From: a virus
Direction: 5' to 3' (one strand)
IMG/VR virus record: IMGVR_UViG_3300035660_001478
Coordinates: 1-30,199 of that record
DNA length: 30,199 bases
A program made the translations under genes and the position numbers. Below the pieces are notes generated by a model that saw nothing but the letters and a program-made list of their open reading frames with translations, had not been told where the DNA came from and did no database searches. Below, piece by piece: positions 5,509-12,955 of the stretch. Each line of letters starts with the position of its first letter. Position 1 is the first letter of the stretch.

Positions 5509-7678
5509 CCTGCCGTTTTTTATCGAGGAGGAGATTTACGAGTATGATTCTGAGGCAAAAAAAGAGGGCTGGAGGCTGGGAGAATTGCATAAAGAGTGGA
5601 ATGATATTTTGGAGTTAAAAAGGATTTGCATCAAGGCGCCGAGGGATCATCTGAAAACATTTTTCTTTTCTGAAAGTTATCCGGCGAGAAGGATGAGATT
5701 TAATCCGGACGACGAGATCCAGATATTCTCAAAGACGGACAAGCTGGCGGTGAGGATTTTGGATAAAATAAAAAAGAGAATTTTTAAGAATCCCAATCTG
5801 GAATATCTGGGGGGGAAGGGCGCGGACTTCTGGTCGAAGACAGAGATTAGGTGCTCCAACGGGGCGACAATCTACGCGCAGGGGTTCTGGTCTGCCATCA
5901 GGGGAGGGCACCCGAGGCTGATCATCATGGACGACGTGATCGATTCGCAGGTGGTTTATTCCGACGAGCAGAATGAGAAGGCGAAGGAGAGGCTGGCCGG
6001 CGAGGTGTTGCCTATGGCCGAACCTGACACGCAGATCATTATGGTCGGGACCCTGCAGAGGGAGGACGACATTTATTCTGCGGTTGACAGAAAGAACTGG
6101 TTTGTCAAAAGTTATGACGCGATTCTGGACGAGGAAAAAAAGATTACTTTGTTTCCGGAAAAATGGGACTGGGAAAAGTTGATGAGAAGGAAGGAGGAGA
6201 TCTCGGCTTTGAAAGGCGAGAAATGGTTCTTAAAAGAGTATCGGAATTTTCCAGTAAAACTTCTTGGCGAAATCATAAAAAAAGATTGGTTGCAGTGGTA
6301 TGACGAATTGCCGGCGGGTCTGAGAATTTACACCGGCTGGGATCTGTCGGTCGGGAAGGAATTAGACAAGGGAGACTACACCGCCTGCATCACTTTCGGG
6401 ATTGATGATAAGGGAAACATTTTTATCATCAGGGTCTGGAGGGAGAGGATTGATTTTCCGACGAGGCTGAAAAAAGTGGTGGAGTTTGCTGGATTTGATA
6501 AATCTTTAAAAATCAGGATCGAGTCAAATACTTTTCAGGCCGATTCGGTCAAGGTCCTGATCGACAACACCGCCCTGCCCATCGAGGGGGTGAAGACAAC
6601 GGAAAACAAAATAAAAAAGTTTTCCGAGATACTGGCGCCTCTTTTTGAAAACAGGAAGGTGTTTCTGAAAAGGGGCGACGAGATGCACCAGATATTTGCG
6701 GACGAGCTGTGCAGTCTGCCGAGGGGAAAATATGATGATATGTGCCTAATAGGAAATACCAAAATTGCTACTTTATTTGGGGACAAAGAAATTAGGAATA
6801 TCAAAAAAGGGGAAATGATAATTACTCCATTTGGTTTACGAAAAGTGTTAGAAGCAAAGGCAACAGGAAAAAAAGAAATAATAGAAAAAATTGGATTAAA
6901 AGGAACAGGCAATCATCCAATTGTTGATATCAAAAATAAAGAATTCTGCCCTCTTGACGCATTTTGTATTGGTGATAATATAGTAAGTAGATTGAAACTT
7001 AAAGAGATAATTTTATGGCAATACCAAAAACTATTATTTTTAATGGGAAAAAATACCAACTCATGGGCGGGAAAAGAAAGTATTATCTTAGTTTCTCAAC
7101 AACAAATAAAGGGCGGAAAAATCCTAAAGGACTTCATGTGGCAGTTTGGGAATTTTATAATAAAAAAACAGTTCCAAAGGGCTATATTATTCACCATAAA
7201 GATGGGGATACTTTTAATAATAACATTAGCAATTTGGAGTATATATCAAGGGAGCAACATTTTAAAATCTCAAAAAGAATTGATATTGAAAAAATTAAAA
7301 GACATTTGGCAAAAATTAGGTTATTGGCTACGAAATGGCATAAGAGTAAAGAGGGAAAGGAATGGCATCGGGAACATGCAAGAAAACAATGGGGTAAATC
7401 AAGAAAAAGCAAAGGAAAATGTAAATTATGCGGAAAAGAATTTTGGTCATATAAAAATAGAGGAAAAGAAAAACTATATTGTAGCCGAAGATGTTATTTT
7501 AAAACAAACAAAAAACGAGATAGAAAAGGAAAATTTATTTGAAGTGTATAATTTGTTAATTGATAAAGATAGAGTTTATTATGCCAATGGAATACTTGTC
7601 GGCAATTGCGATGCCCTTTGCATTGGGTTAAAAGATGTAATGTTTCGCGACTATGATTTAAGAACTATTGGTATTTAA
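5492..7678 (+). CDS. Large terminase subunit containing an intein
   Basis: The ATPase part shows a Walker A-like APRDHLKT and a Walker B LIIMDD; the nuclease part shows TGWDLSVG (motif I), RIESNTF (motif II) and YDDM|CDA (motif III). The intein at 6743-7606 splits motif III, so packaging requires splicing. An in-frame ATG at 5420 would overlap the small terminase by 89 bases; the GTG at 5492 has AAGGGG 5-6 bases upstream and a 17-base overlap, so I chose it. The extein parts before the intein are GC-rich, and the part after it is AT-rich. The enzyme pumps DNA into the prohead through the portal encoded next. Confidence 0.87.
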   Translation: MAYQNNLPFFIEEEIYEYDSEAKKEGWRLGELHKEWNDILELKRICIKAPRDHLKTFFFSESYPARRMRFNPDDEIQIFSKTDKLAVRILDKIKKRIFKNPNLEYLGGKGADFWSKTEIRCSNGATIYAQGFWSAIRGGHPRLIIMDDVIDSQVVYSDEQNEKAKERLAGEVLPMAEPDTQIIMVGTLQREDDIYSAVDRKNWFVKSYDAILDEEKKITLFPEKWDWEKLMRRKEEISALKGEKWFLKEYRNFPVKLLGEIIKKDWLQWYDELPAGLRIYTGWDLSVGKELDKGDYTACITFGIDDKGNIFIIRVWRERIDFPTRLKKVVEFAGFDKSLKIRIESNTFQADSVKVLIDNTALPIEGVKTTENKIKKFSEILAPLFENRKVFLKRGDEMHQIFADELCSLPRGKYDDMCLIGNTKIATLFGDKEIRNIKKGEMIITPFGLRKVLEAKATGKKEIIEKIGLKGTGNHPIVDIKNKEFCPLDAFCIGDNIVSRLKLKEIILWQYQKLLFLMGKNTNSWAGKESIILVSQQQIKGGKILKDFMWQFGNFIIKKQFQRAILFTIKMGILLIITLAIWSIYQGSNILKSQKELILKKLKDIWQKLGYWLRNGIRVKRERNGIGNMQENNGVNQEKAKENVNYAEKNFGHIKIEEKKNYIVAEDVILKQTKNEIEKENLFEVYNLLIDKDRVYYANGILVGNCDALCIGLKDVMFRDYDLRTIGI
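7015..7542 (+). CDS. HNH homing endonuclease nested out of frame inside the intein
   Basis: This 175-residue ORF lies one base back (-1) from the terminase/intein frame. It has an HNH_3-like core (VAVWEFYNKKTVPKGYIIHH with His60/His61, then DGDTFNNNISNLEYISREQH) and a C-terminal zinc finger (Cys136, 139, 156, 160). It begins after the N-terminal Hint segment and ends with TGA at the edge of block F, exactly where in-frame intein endonucleases usually sit. Its own ATG has only a weak purine stretch upstream. A GGGAAAA heptamer at 7045 could also feed it by frameshifting. It probably cuts intein-less terminase genes to drive homing. Confidence 0.85.
   Translation: MAIPKTIIFNGKKYQLMGGKRKYYLSFSTTNKGRKNPKGLHVAVWEFYNKKTVPKGYIIHHKDGDTFNNNISNLEYISREQHFKISKRIDIEKIKRHLAKIRLLATKWHKSKEGKEWHREHARKQWGKSRKSKGKCKLCGKEFWSYKNRGKEKLYCSRRCYFKTNKKRDRKGKFI
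7045..7051 (+). other. Candidate -1 frameshift heptamer GGGAAAA in the intein
   Basis: In the terminase/intein frame the codons are ATG GGA AAA AAT, so G GGA AAA fits the X XXY YYZ rule. A -1 slip enters the HNH frame at about its residue 11, before the HNH core. The product would be terminase N-part plus Hint N-part plus HNH. The codons also encode Gly-Lys-Lys in the HNH protein, so chance is possible. Confidence 0.4.
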
Positions 7679-7679
7679 A

Positions 7680-7886
7680 ATGAATGGTGAAAAAACAAAA
7701 GTTTTAAGGGAAGTGAATTATAAATGGGATCGGGTGATGAAAATTGGGCAAGCAATAAAATATGGGCGGTGTTTTGTTATTTTTGAAGACGGGGAACCAG
7801 TGAGAGTAGAAAGACCCTTGCAAACTTTTGATTTAAAAATACCGGAGAAAGAATTTGAAGAAAGATTGAAAACGATTGGCATTTAA
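7680..7886 (+). CDS. Hypothetical protein after terminase
   Basis: The ATG at 7680 lies just after the terminase TAA; a TTG at 7668 would overlap it and is less likely. The 68-residue product looks like a small beta-rich protein (WDRVMKIGQAIKYGRCFVIFEDGEPVRVE). It and the terminase both end in TIGI followed by TAA, possibly a coincidence. The gene is AT-rich, like the intein. It is the last gene before the promoter and leader of the portal gene. Function unknown. Confidence 0.55.
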   Translation: MNGEKTKVLREVNYKWDRVMKIGQAIKYGRCFVIFEDGEPVRVERPLQTFDLKIPEKEFEERLKTIGI

Positions 7887-7889
7887 CCC

Positions 7890-7917
7890 TTGACAAGCCT
7901 TCTTAGTTTTCTATAAT
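7890..7917 (+). promoter_or_regulatory. Consensus sigma70 promoter upstream of the portal gene
   Basis: TTGACA at 7890-7895 and TATAAT at 7912-7917 are both perfect matches, with a 16-base spacer. Transcription would start near 7924, producing a leader of about 105 nt that ends in a terminator directly before the portal start codon. Confidence 0.8.
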
Positions 7918-7922
7918 TAAAC

Positions 7923-7984
7923 AAGGAGCAAGTATTAAAAATTTATTTTATAGCCCTGAGTTGTTAGTCAATAGGGGCTCATGA
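7923..7984 (+). promoter_or_regulatory. Portal leader: possible leader peptide and antiterminator strand
   Basis: AAGGAG at 7923-7928 is followed, five bases later, by an ATT codon opening a 16-codon frame that stops at TGA 7982-7984 inside the terminator stem. AGCCC at 7952-7956 can pair with GGGCT at 7975-7979, which is also the left arm of the terminator. The two pairings exclude each other. The ATT start is non-standard, so translation of this frame is speculative. Confidence 0.35.
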
Positions 7985-8028
7985 TTGAATCTGATTTTTT
8001 TCAGATCTAATCATGAGCCCTTTTTTTT
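7975..8028 (+). terminator. Strong intrinsic terminator touching the portal start codon
   Basis: GGGCTCATGATT at 7975-7986 pairs perfectly with AATCATGAGCCC at 8009-8020. An inner 6-bp helix (7989-7994 with 8001-8006) closes a T6 loop. Eight Ts follow at 8021-8028, and the portal ATG begins at 8029. There is no room for a Shine-Dalgarno sequence between the hairpin and the start codon. Confidence 0.88.
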
Positions 8029-10194
8029 ATGGCTAAATTAAATTTTTTAGACAAAATATTAGGGACGCTTGGATTGATCAGAAAAAAGGCGGCCGATTTT
8101 CCTTTGGTTTCGGGTGCCGGGATTTCCGATTTCATTATCGGCGGCGGGGTGAGGATACCAAAATCCAAACTTCTGGAGAACAACAAGAACTGGGTTTTCA
8201 GTTGCGTCAGGGCGAGGGCCGAGGCGGTCGGAAACATCAAACTGAAAATGTTCGAGAAGAAAAAAGACGGGACGGTTGCCGAAGTGCCGGAGCACGAGTT
8301 GCTCGATCTCTTGGCGGCGGTCAATCCTTTCATGACGCAGTTCGAGTGCTTTGAAATGCTGGAGAGCCATCTTGACCTGACGGGAAACGCTTATTGGTAT
8401 CTGGACGGGGTGAAAAATTATGGCGACAAGCCTACGGCAATCTATCCTTTGAATCCGAAGTATGTCGAGATTAAAAAAGGCAGGTTGCCGAATTTTATTG
8501 ATGAGTATAGGTATACGGTCAATTCGGTAGTCCAGATCATCAAGCCGGAGCAGATACTCCATTTCAGGGAGGCCAATCCCGATGACCCTTACGAGGGCAG
8601 GGGGATTTTGGAGGCCATTGCCCACTGGGTTGACGCGGACAACTATGCGACGGAATGGAATCGGACTTTCTTTCTGAACGCGGCGAGGCCCGATGCGACT
8701 CTGGAGCACGAGGCGGACCTGAGCGCGGAGCAGATGAACTTTCTGAGGGCTTCGTTTGAGGATACTTACCGGGGCGTTGAGAAAGCTCATAAGGCCCTGA
8801 TACTGCCGAAGGGTGTAAAGTTTTCGCCGGTCGGCTGGAACCAGAAAGAGATGGACTTCGTGGAGATGCAGAGAATGACGAGGGACAAGATTCTGGCCGG
8901 GTTCAGGGTGCCGAAAACCATACTGGGTTTGACTGAGGATGTCAACCGGGCGAACGCAGAGGCGTCTAACTATGTTTTCGCTTTGAGGGTCATTAAACCT
9001 CAAATGGAAAGAATCGTCGGTTATATAAACGAGTTCTTGGTGCCGAGATACGGAGATAATATTTTCTTGGATTTTGAGGATCCGGTGCCGGAGAACAGGG
9101 AACTGGAATTGCTTGAAAACGAGAAGGCTCTGGGAGCTCAGGCTTACGCATCGGTCAACGAGATCAGGGAAAAAGAAGGGTTGCCTCCTATCGAGGACGG
9201 AGATTCAGTGATGACCAATTTTTCTCTATTGCCCCTGGGCAAGCCGATCGAGAAAACAAAAACAAAACCAAATATTAAAAATCAAATGAAACCTTCTGTC
9301 AGGTTCTCGAGGAACCTGAAAAAGAGGAAGGAGATAGGGGAGCTGATCGCCAAGGAGGCGATGAGCATCGTGAGGGAGAGCGCCAAAAAAATCCTCGACA
9401 AGCTGGACGAGGAGAGATGGGAGATTTTGTGGAAGGCGTTCGTGGCCAGGGTGACGCCATACGAGAAGACGCTGGCCGGAAAAATAAAATCATTCAACAA
9501 GGATCAAAAAGAAAAAGTCATTAAAAAACTGGAGGGCAAAATAAAAGCAGTAAAAGCACCTGAGGATTTCGGGGATCTGTTCAATGGCGACGAGGAGGTT
9601 TCGATTCTGATCGACGGCATCACGCCAATCCTGAGAGAGCTTTACCAAAAAGAGGGAAAGGAAACTTTGGACCTGATAGGGATGGGCGAGGCGTTTGAGG
9701 CCTCTTTGGAGAGGGCGAGAAAAAGCCTTGATGATGCGATCTCTCTGATGTCCGAAAGCTACAATGAAACAACTTTGGATCTGCTAAAAGAAAAGTTAAA
9801 AGAAGGCCTGCAAAATGGCGAGAGTCTGCCGGAGCTGACAAACAGGATCAGGGACGTCTATGAGTTCTCTGACCAAGTCAGGGCAGAGAGGGTGGCGAGG
9901 ACTGAGGCTTTCAGAGTGGCCAACTCTGCTACAAGGGAGGCGTGGAGGCAGTCGGGAGTGGTAAAGACTCTGAAATTCTATACCGCGGCTGATGAAAGTG
10001 TTTGCCCTGTTTGCGCCGCTATGAATGGAAAAATCGTAGGAATAGAAGAAGAATTCTTTAAACCGGGAGAGGAAGTTGCGGGAAGTGATGGAAAGAAATA
10101 TCAACTTTCCAGTTATAGTGATGGTATGACGCCCCAAGATTTACATCCAAATTGCAGGTGTTATTTGAGACCTGAGACTATAAATATCGAATGA
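8029..10194 (+). CDS. Portal protein fused to MuF-like head morphogenesis domain
   Basis: The 721-residue protein combines two head genes. Residues about 1-420 resemble HK97-family portals, including NWVFSCVRARAEAVGNI and a long central region with FRVPKTILGLTEDVNRANAEA. Residues about 430-560 are helical and charged. The C-terminal 150 residues match the Mu gpF/SPP1 gp7 family: ERVARTEAFRVANSATREAW, DESVCPVC, and LHPNCRCY, whose Cys/His residues probably bind metal. The portal ring is the DNA entry channel; MuF proteins are minor head proteins. The start follows a terminator's T-tract and has no ribosome-binding site. The 3' end overlaps the convergent nuclease gene by 34 bases and becomes AT-rich there. 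Confidence 0.88.
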   Translation: MAKLNFLDKILGTLGLIRKKAADFPLVSGAGISDFIIGGGVRIPKSKLLENNKNWVFSCVRARAEAVGNIKLKMFEKKKDGTVAEVPEHELLDLLAAVNPFMTQFECFEMLESHLDLTGNAYWYLDGVKNYGDKPTAIYPLNPKYVEIKKGRLPNFIDEYRYTVNSVVQIIKPEQILHFREANPDDPYEGRGILEAIAHWVDADNYATEWNRTFFLNAARPDATLEHEADLSAEQMNFLRASFEDTYRGVEKAHKALILPKGVKFSPVGWNQKEMDFVEMQRMTRDKILAGFRVPKTILGLTEDVNRANAEASNYVFALRVIKPQMERIVGYINEFLVPRYGDNIFLDFEDPVPENRELELLENEKALGAQAYASVNEIREKEGLPPIEDGDSVMTNFSLLPLGKPIEKTKTKPNIKNQMKPSVRFSRNLKKRKEIGELIAKEAMSIVRESAKKILDKLDEERWEILWKAFVARVTPYEKTLAGKIKSFNKDQKEKVIKKLEGKIKAVKAPEDFGDLFNGDEEVSILIDGITPILRELYQKEGKETLDLIGMGEAFEASLERARKSLDDAISLMSESYNETTLDLLKEKLKEGLQNGESLPELTNRIRDVYEFSDQVRAERVARTEAFRVANSATREAWRQSGVVKTLKFYTAADESVCPVCAAMNGKIVGIEEEFFKPGEEVAGSDGKKYQLSSYSDGMTPQDLHPNCRCYLRPETINIE

Positions 10195-10790
10195 AGACAA
10201 TGATTGAGATTTTGTCGAATTTCAGAACCTTTAAATCGTAAAACATTCCAGCCACGCTGTTTGAGCCATTGATCCCGTTTTTCAGCAAGATTTCGTTTCT
10301 GCTTGCCCCAATGATGAGGATTATCAATTTCAATATCAAGTTTCTGTTTCAGAAAAGCAAAATCAAGAATATAAGAACCCAATGGATATTGAAAGATGAA
10401 TTTTAGTCCTTTCTTTTTAAGAGAATCAAAAAGTATTTGTTCTTCTGGAGTAGGATGATTCCGATAGAATTTAGAGACAGTTTTAGCTCGCTTCACACGA
10501 ACAGGAAATCGCCACATTGGATTATTGAGTTTCCTGATATCAGAAAGTCGTTTAATGCTTGGATGGTCAAATTTAGTCAATCCATTATTCCAAGAGGGTT
10601 TACCGCGACGGGAAGGAAGGCCATATTTTTTAATGGCTCTATGGGCAGCAAGGGTAGTTTCAAAAGGATTGCGGAGTTTGTGGGCATATTCAAAAGTTAA
10701 CTGGCATTTAGCCGAACAATAATTAAATGGACGGATTCGATAAGGAAATCTATGGATAGTTTTTCCACAATTAGCACATTTCACCTTCAT
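10161..10790 (-). CDS. DUF559/Vsr-like homing endonuclease with zinc finger
   Basis: The 209-residue protein starts with a zinc ribbon (Cys5, Cys8, Cys25, Cys29), followed by a basic linker with GKPSWNNG, resembling DNA-binding repeats of homing enzymes. Residues about 110-205 match the DUF559/Vsr-like endonuclease fold: PTPEEQILFDSL, YPLGSYILDFAF with Asp143, LDIEIDNPHHW, and GWNVLRFKGSEI. Related EDxHD enzymes are known homing endonucleases linked with split inteins. The gene is opposite to all nearby genes, has its own consensus promoter and overlaps the 3' end of the portal gene, so it is probably an independent mobile gene. Confidence 0.82.
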   Translation of the reverse strand: MKVKCANCGKTIHRFPYRIRPFNYCSAKCQLTFEYAHKLRNPFETTLAAHRAIKKYGLPSRRGKPSWNNGLTKFDHPSIKRLSDIRKLNNPMWRFPVRVKRAKTVSKFYRNHPTPEEQILFDSLKKKGLKFIFQYPLGSYILDFAFLKQKLDIEIDNPHHWGKQKRNLAEKRDQWLKQRGWNVLRFKGSEIRQNLNHCLHSIFIVSGLK

Positions 10791-10798
10791 ATTAAATC

Positions 10799-10828
10799 AT
10801 TATATCACATACTAAATGTCGTTGTCAA
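10799..10828 (-). promoter_or_regulatory. Consensus promoter for the minus-strand endonuclease
   Basis: On the minus strand, TTGACA (10828-10823) and TATAAT (10804-10799) are perfect matches with an 18-base spacer, and TG sits one base before the -10 box (extended -10). The start codon at 10790 is only 8 bases past the -10 box, so the mRNA would be leaderless or nearly so. Confidence 0.78.
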
Positions 10829-10878
10829 TTAAATTAAAAGGTCGATGTCTTATTAAAAAATAATTGGCAGGAAAAAAA

Positions 10879-11058
10879 ATGGAAAATTCTAACAAAAATA
10901 AAAACATTGTCGAGGTTCCCGAAGAAAAATTAAAAGAATTGGGAATCTTAAAGGTCTTAAATATAATCATCTCTGAAGAAGGGGAAGATAACTATAATTG
11001 CGTGATGGAGACGGGAGAAATTAAAACAGTTCCTGCTTCATCGCTAATTAAAGAATAA
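10879..11058 (+). CDS. Small hypothetical protein
   Basis: The ATG at 10879 follows GGCAGG and a run of As, so it is preferred over an in-frame TTG at 10864. The 59-residue product starts Asn/Lys-rich and continues VEVPEEKLKELGILKVLNIIISEE, perhaps a small mixed alpha/beta fold. It is two bases from the next gene, a structural protein. No recognised domain; position suggests a minor head or surface accessory protein. Confidence 0.5.
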   Translation: MENSNKNKNIVEVPEEKLKELGILKVLNIIISEEGEDNYNCVMETGEIKTVPASSLIKE

Positions 11059-11060
11059 CC

Positions 11061-11597
11061 ATGGAAAAGAAAACAACAATTTCATTCGGTTCGGACGGGA
11101 AAAGCAAGATGAGTTTTCGGATTTGGAGAGCAGACAAGCAAAGATGGGAGACGCCGGGATTGTTATGGCAGATTAGACAATTTTTAAGAGAATTGAGAAT
11201 TCAGTCCCTTAACTTGTTTAGAGCAATAAAAGGATATGCCACGGTTTTGGTTCAAGTTGGCGAGGAGTGGATTGTCGACAAGCTGGACGAGACGGTTCAG
11301 ACCACCGGAGATTATGTCGGCTGGGGAACAGGAGCAGGAACAGCGGCCAAGGCCGACACCACTTTGTTTACCGAGGCATCAGAGTCAAGGGTCACGGCTA
11401 CCAGAACTCAAAATGCGGCAGATAAAATCAGATGGGTAGGAACTCTGACTTGCGCTGGATCGGGAAAGACGATCACCAACGCCGGCAACTTCACGGCCGT
11501 GTCTTCCGGGACCTTGATAGTCCACGGGGATTTCACCGGGATTGTTTTGGCGGTCGGGGACAAGATTGAGTTCACTATTGACTTGGAGATTACTTAA
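11061..11597 (+). CDS. Phage surface or fibre protein, beta-rich
   Basis: The 178-residue protein has a basic helical N-terminus (about residues 20-60) and then a beta-rich domain with YVGWGTGAGTAAKADTTLF, a VGTLTCAGSGKTITNAG stretch and VGDKIEFTIDLEIT. The same general pattern (a GTG-type turn, then T.L..E, strands, and a final beta strand) appears in the protein encoded at 26371-26925, so the two probably share a fold. It is the first gene of a surface-protein cassette between portal and protease genes. Likely a head fibre or virion-surface protein; exact role unknown. Confidence 0.55.
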   Translation: MEKKTTISFGSDGKSKMSFRIWRADKQRWETPGLLWQIRQFLRELRIQSLNLFRAIKGYATVLVQVGEEWIVDKLDETVQTTGDYVGWGTGAGTAAKADTTLFTEASESRVTATRTQNAADKIRWVGTLTCAGSGKTITNAGNFTAVSSGTLIVHGDFTGIVLAVGDKIEFTIDLEIT

Positions 11598-11627
11598 TTT
11601 AGTCAAAAATAATAAGGTAAAAATTTT

Positions 11628-12155
11628 ATGTCAAGACAATTTTGGGGAGAATTATTGGCTTGGGCAACTGCCTCTGGGACTGCGGTAGCTAACACAACTA
11701 CAGAGACGATCATATTCCCGAACGTTACGATTCCAGCTAACTTTTTGCAGGACGGCAGGGTTTTGCGTATAAGAGCGCAGGGCGAGCATTCAACCACTAG
11801 CACGCCAACCTTAATCTTTCGGTTAAGATGGGGTGGAGTAGCAGGCACGGTTATAGCATTAACCCCGACATTTACCTGCGGATCAGGAGCCTCAAAGAAA
11901 ATCTGGGACATCGATTTTGTCCTTCAAGTGAGATCAAACGGATCATCCGGAACAGTGGTAGTAATCGGCGAAGCCACAGTCAACGGTGCCACGGTGCCTT
12001 CGCAGGCATTCTGTGTGGGTGGAGATAACACTCCGGCAGCGACCGCGGTTGATTTGACAGCCGATACAGCATTATCAATAACAGCACAATGGAGTGCGGC
12101 GAGTCCTTCAAACACCTTAACGGGGTGGAACTATACCATTGAAGCATTAAATTAG
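11628..12155 (+). CDS. Beta-sandwich virion surface protein
   Basis: The 175-residue protein opens with MSRQFWGELLAWATASGTAV, and has alternating Thr/Val/Ala strands throughout, LRIRAQGEHST, FRLRWGG and a WNYTIEALN C-terminus. This resembles metagenomic phage surface proteins with a jelly-roll-like fold, though I cannot name a family. There is no signal peptide. It lies between two other beta-rich genes with short gaps, indicating one operon and a shared structure such as a head fibre or spike. Confidence 0.5.
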   Translation: MSRQFWGELLAWATASGTAVANTTTETIIFPNVTIPANFLQDGRVLRIRAQGEHSTTSTPTLIFRLRWGGVAGTVIALTPTFTCGSGASKKIWDIDFVLQVRSNGSSGTVVVIGEATVNGATVPSQAFCVGGDNTPAATAVDLTADTALSITAQWSAASPSNTLTGWNYTIEALN

Positions 12156-12164
12156 GATGGCATT

Positions 12165-12824
12165 ATGATTGAATTCGTAGGGGCAAATTCAGCAAACGCT
12201 ACGACCGTAACTATTCCTACGCACAAGATAGGAGATTTAATCATCATATTTGCTTTTAGGGATGGAAGCACTACGAATCCGACAATTGGTTCAGGATTTA
12301 CCACCTTAACAAATACGCTTGATGGGACGTCGTGCTCTGTGTCTGTCGGATACAGAATTGCGACAGCAACCAACACGACTTCAGGAACTTGGACGAACGC
12401 GACAGACCTTATCTGTCTTGTGTATAGGGGACAGTTAAACACTGGAACACCGTTGGGGACATTCACAGGAACGGCAGGGACTGCCGCAAGCGTTACTTAC
12501 GGAGCAGTAACTTTAGTCAACAAAGGGGGTTCTTGGGTCATTGCCTTTGCCGGTCATAGGAGTATTAACACTTCCCTTGAAACACCTCCTGCCAATATGT
12601 CTTTAGTGATAGACCAATTGGATGCCACCATGGAATCAGCGGCATTTCATCAGAATTGCCCTCATATTAACTGGCCGTCAACTGATGTTGCCGTAGGCGG
12701 GACTGCTTCCGGATGGATTACATTTGTTATTGAGATATTCGCACAGGGATTTGTTCTGAATAATTATAAGTTTGCAAAGGCTAATAGTTCAAGCGGCATT
12801 AGCGTAACTGAAAAAATAAAATGA
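12165..12824 (+). CDS. Beta-sandwich surface protein
   Basis: The 219-residue product is Thr/Ser/Gly-rich with repeated strands, beginning IEFVGANSANATTVTIPTH and including GDLIIIFAFRDG and WVIAFAGHRS. Such IPTHKIGDLIIIFAFRDGS modules are common in phage and metagenomic surface proteins that bind ligands. Its C-terminus reads TEKIK; the junction TGAAAAAATAAAATGA at its end is repeated exactly at the end of the next small gene. Probably part of an adhesive surface structure; no enzymatic motifs seen. Confidence 0.5.
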   Translation: MIEFVGANSANATTVTIPTHKIGDLIIIFAFRDGSTTNPTIGSGFTTLTNTLDGTSCSVSVGYRIATATNTTSGTWTNATDLICLVYRGQLNTGTPLGTFTGTAGTAASVTYGAVTLVNKGGSWVIAFAGHRSINTSLETPPANMSLVIDQLDATMESAAFHQNCPHINWPSTDVAVGGTASGWITFVIEIFAQGFVLNNYKFAKANSSSGISVTEKIK

Positions 12825-12955
12825 AGACCATAAAGTTACCAGTGGCAGTGGCTGTGGGCCTCATCGTTGTCGGGGTCCTCACAGTGCCGTTTGGTTATCT
12901 CTTGCTGGTCTTCGGATTCATACTTTTATTAGTTTCGTTTGAAAAAATAAAATGA
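12821..12955 (+). CDS. Small double-pass membrane protein
   Basis: ATG 12821 to TGA 12953 encodes 44 residues: a short basic start (MKTIK), a hydrophobic helix (about 6-22), a PFG turn, and a second hydrophobic helix (about 26-40), ending FEKIK. It overlaps the upstream stop and the downstream start by four bases each (ATGA), strong evidence of translational coupling. It ends with the same EKIK codons as the upstream gene. A membrane protein within a virion surface cassette is unusual; role unknown. Confidence 0.55.
   Translation: MKTIKLPVAVAVGLIVVGVLTVPFGYLLLVFGFILLLVSFEKIK

Larger units (their letters stand above)
6743..7606 (+). other. Intein (Hint splicing domain) in terminase motif III
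   Basis: The insert begins with Cys in CLIGNTKIA (block A), has TGNH (the TxxH of block B) about 55 residues in, and ends with VYNLLIDKDRVYYANG (block F) and LVGN|C (block G, Asn then Cys of the extein). Joining the flanks restores KYDDMCDALCIGL, an intact nuclease motif. The insert is 288 codons, but only about the first 90 and last 24 look like Hint sequence. The 176 codons between are open yet resemble no protein in this frame, because they overlie an HNH gene read in another frame. Confidence 0.88.

Noticed and set aside
7660-7886. TIGI-stop repeat at the ends of the terminase and the next gene as a duplication
   Set aside because: Only about a dozen bases are similar and the surrounding sequences differ, so chance is enough.
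8059-9003. Long minus-strand open frame (314 codons) opposite the portal gene
   Set aside because: It lies wholly inside a strong portal gene, has no family-like motifs, and long antisense frames are common opposite GC-richer genes.
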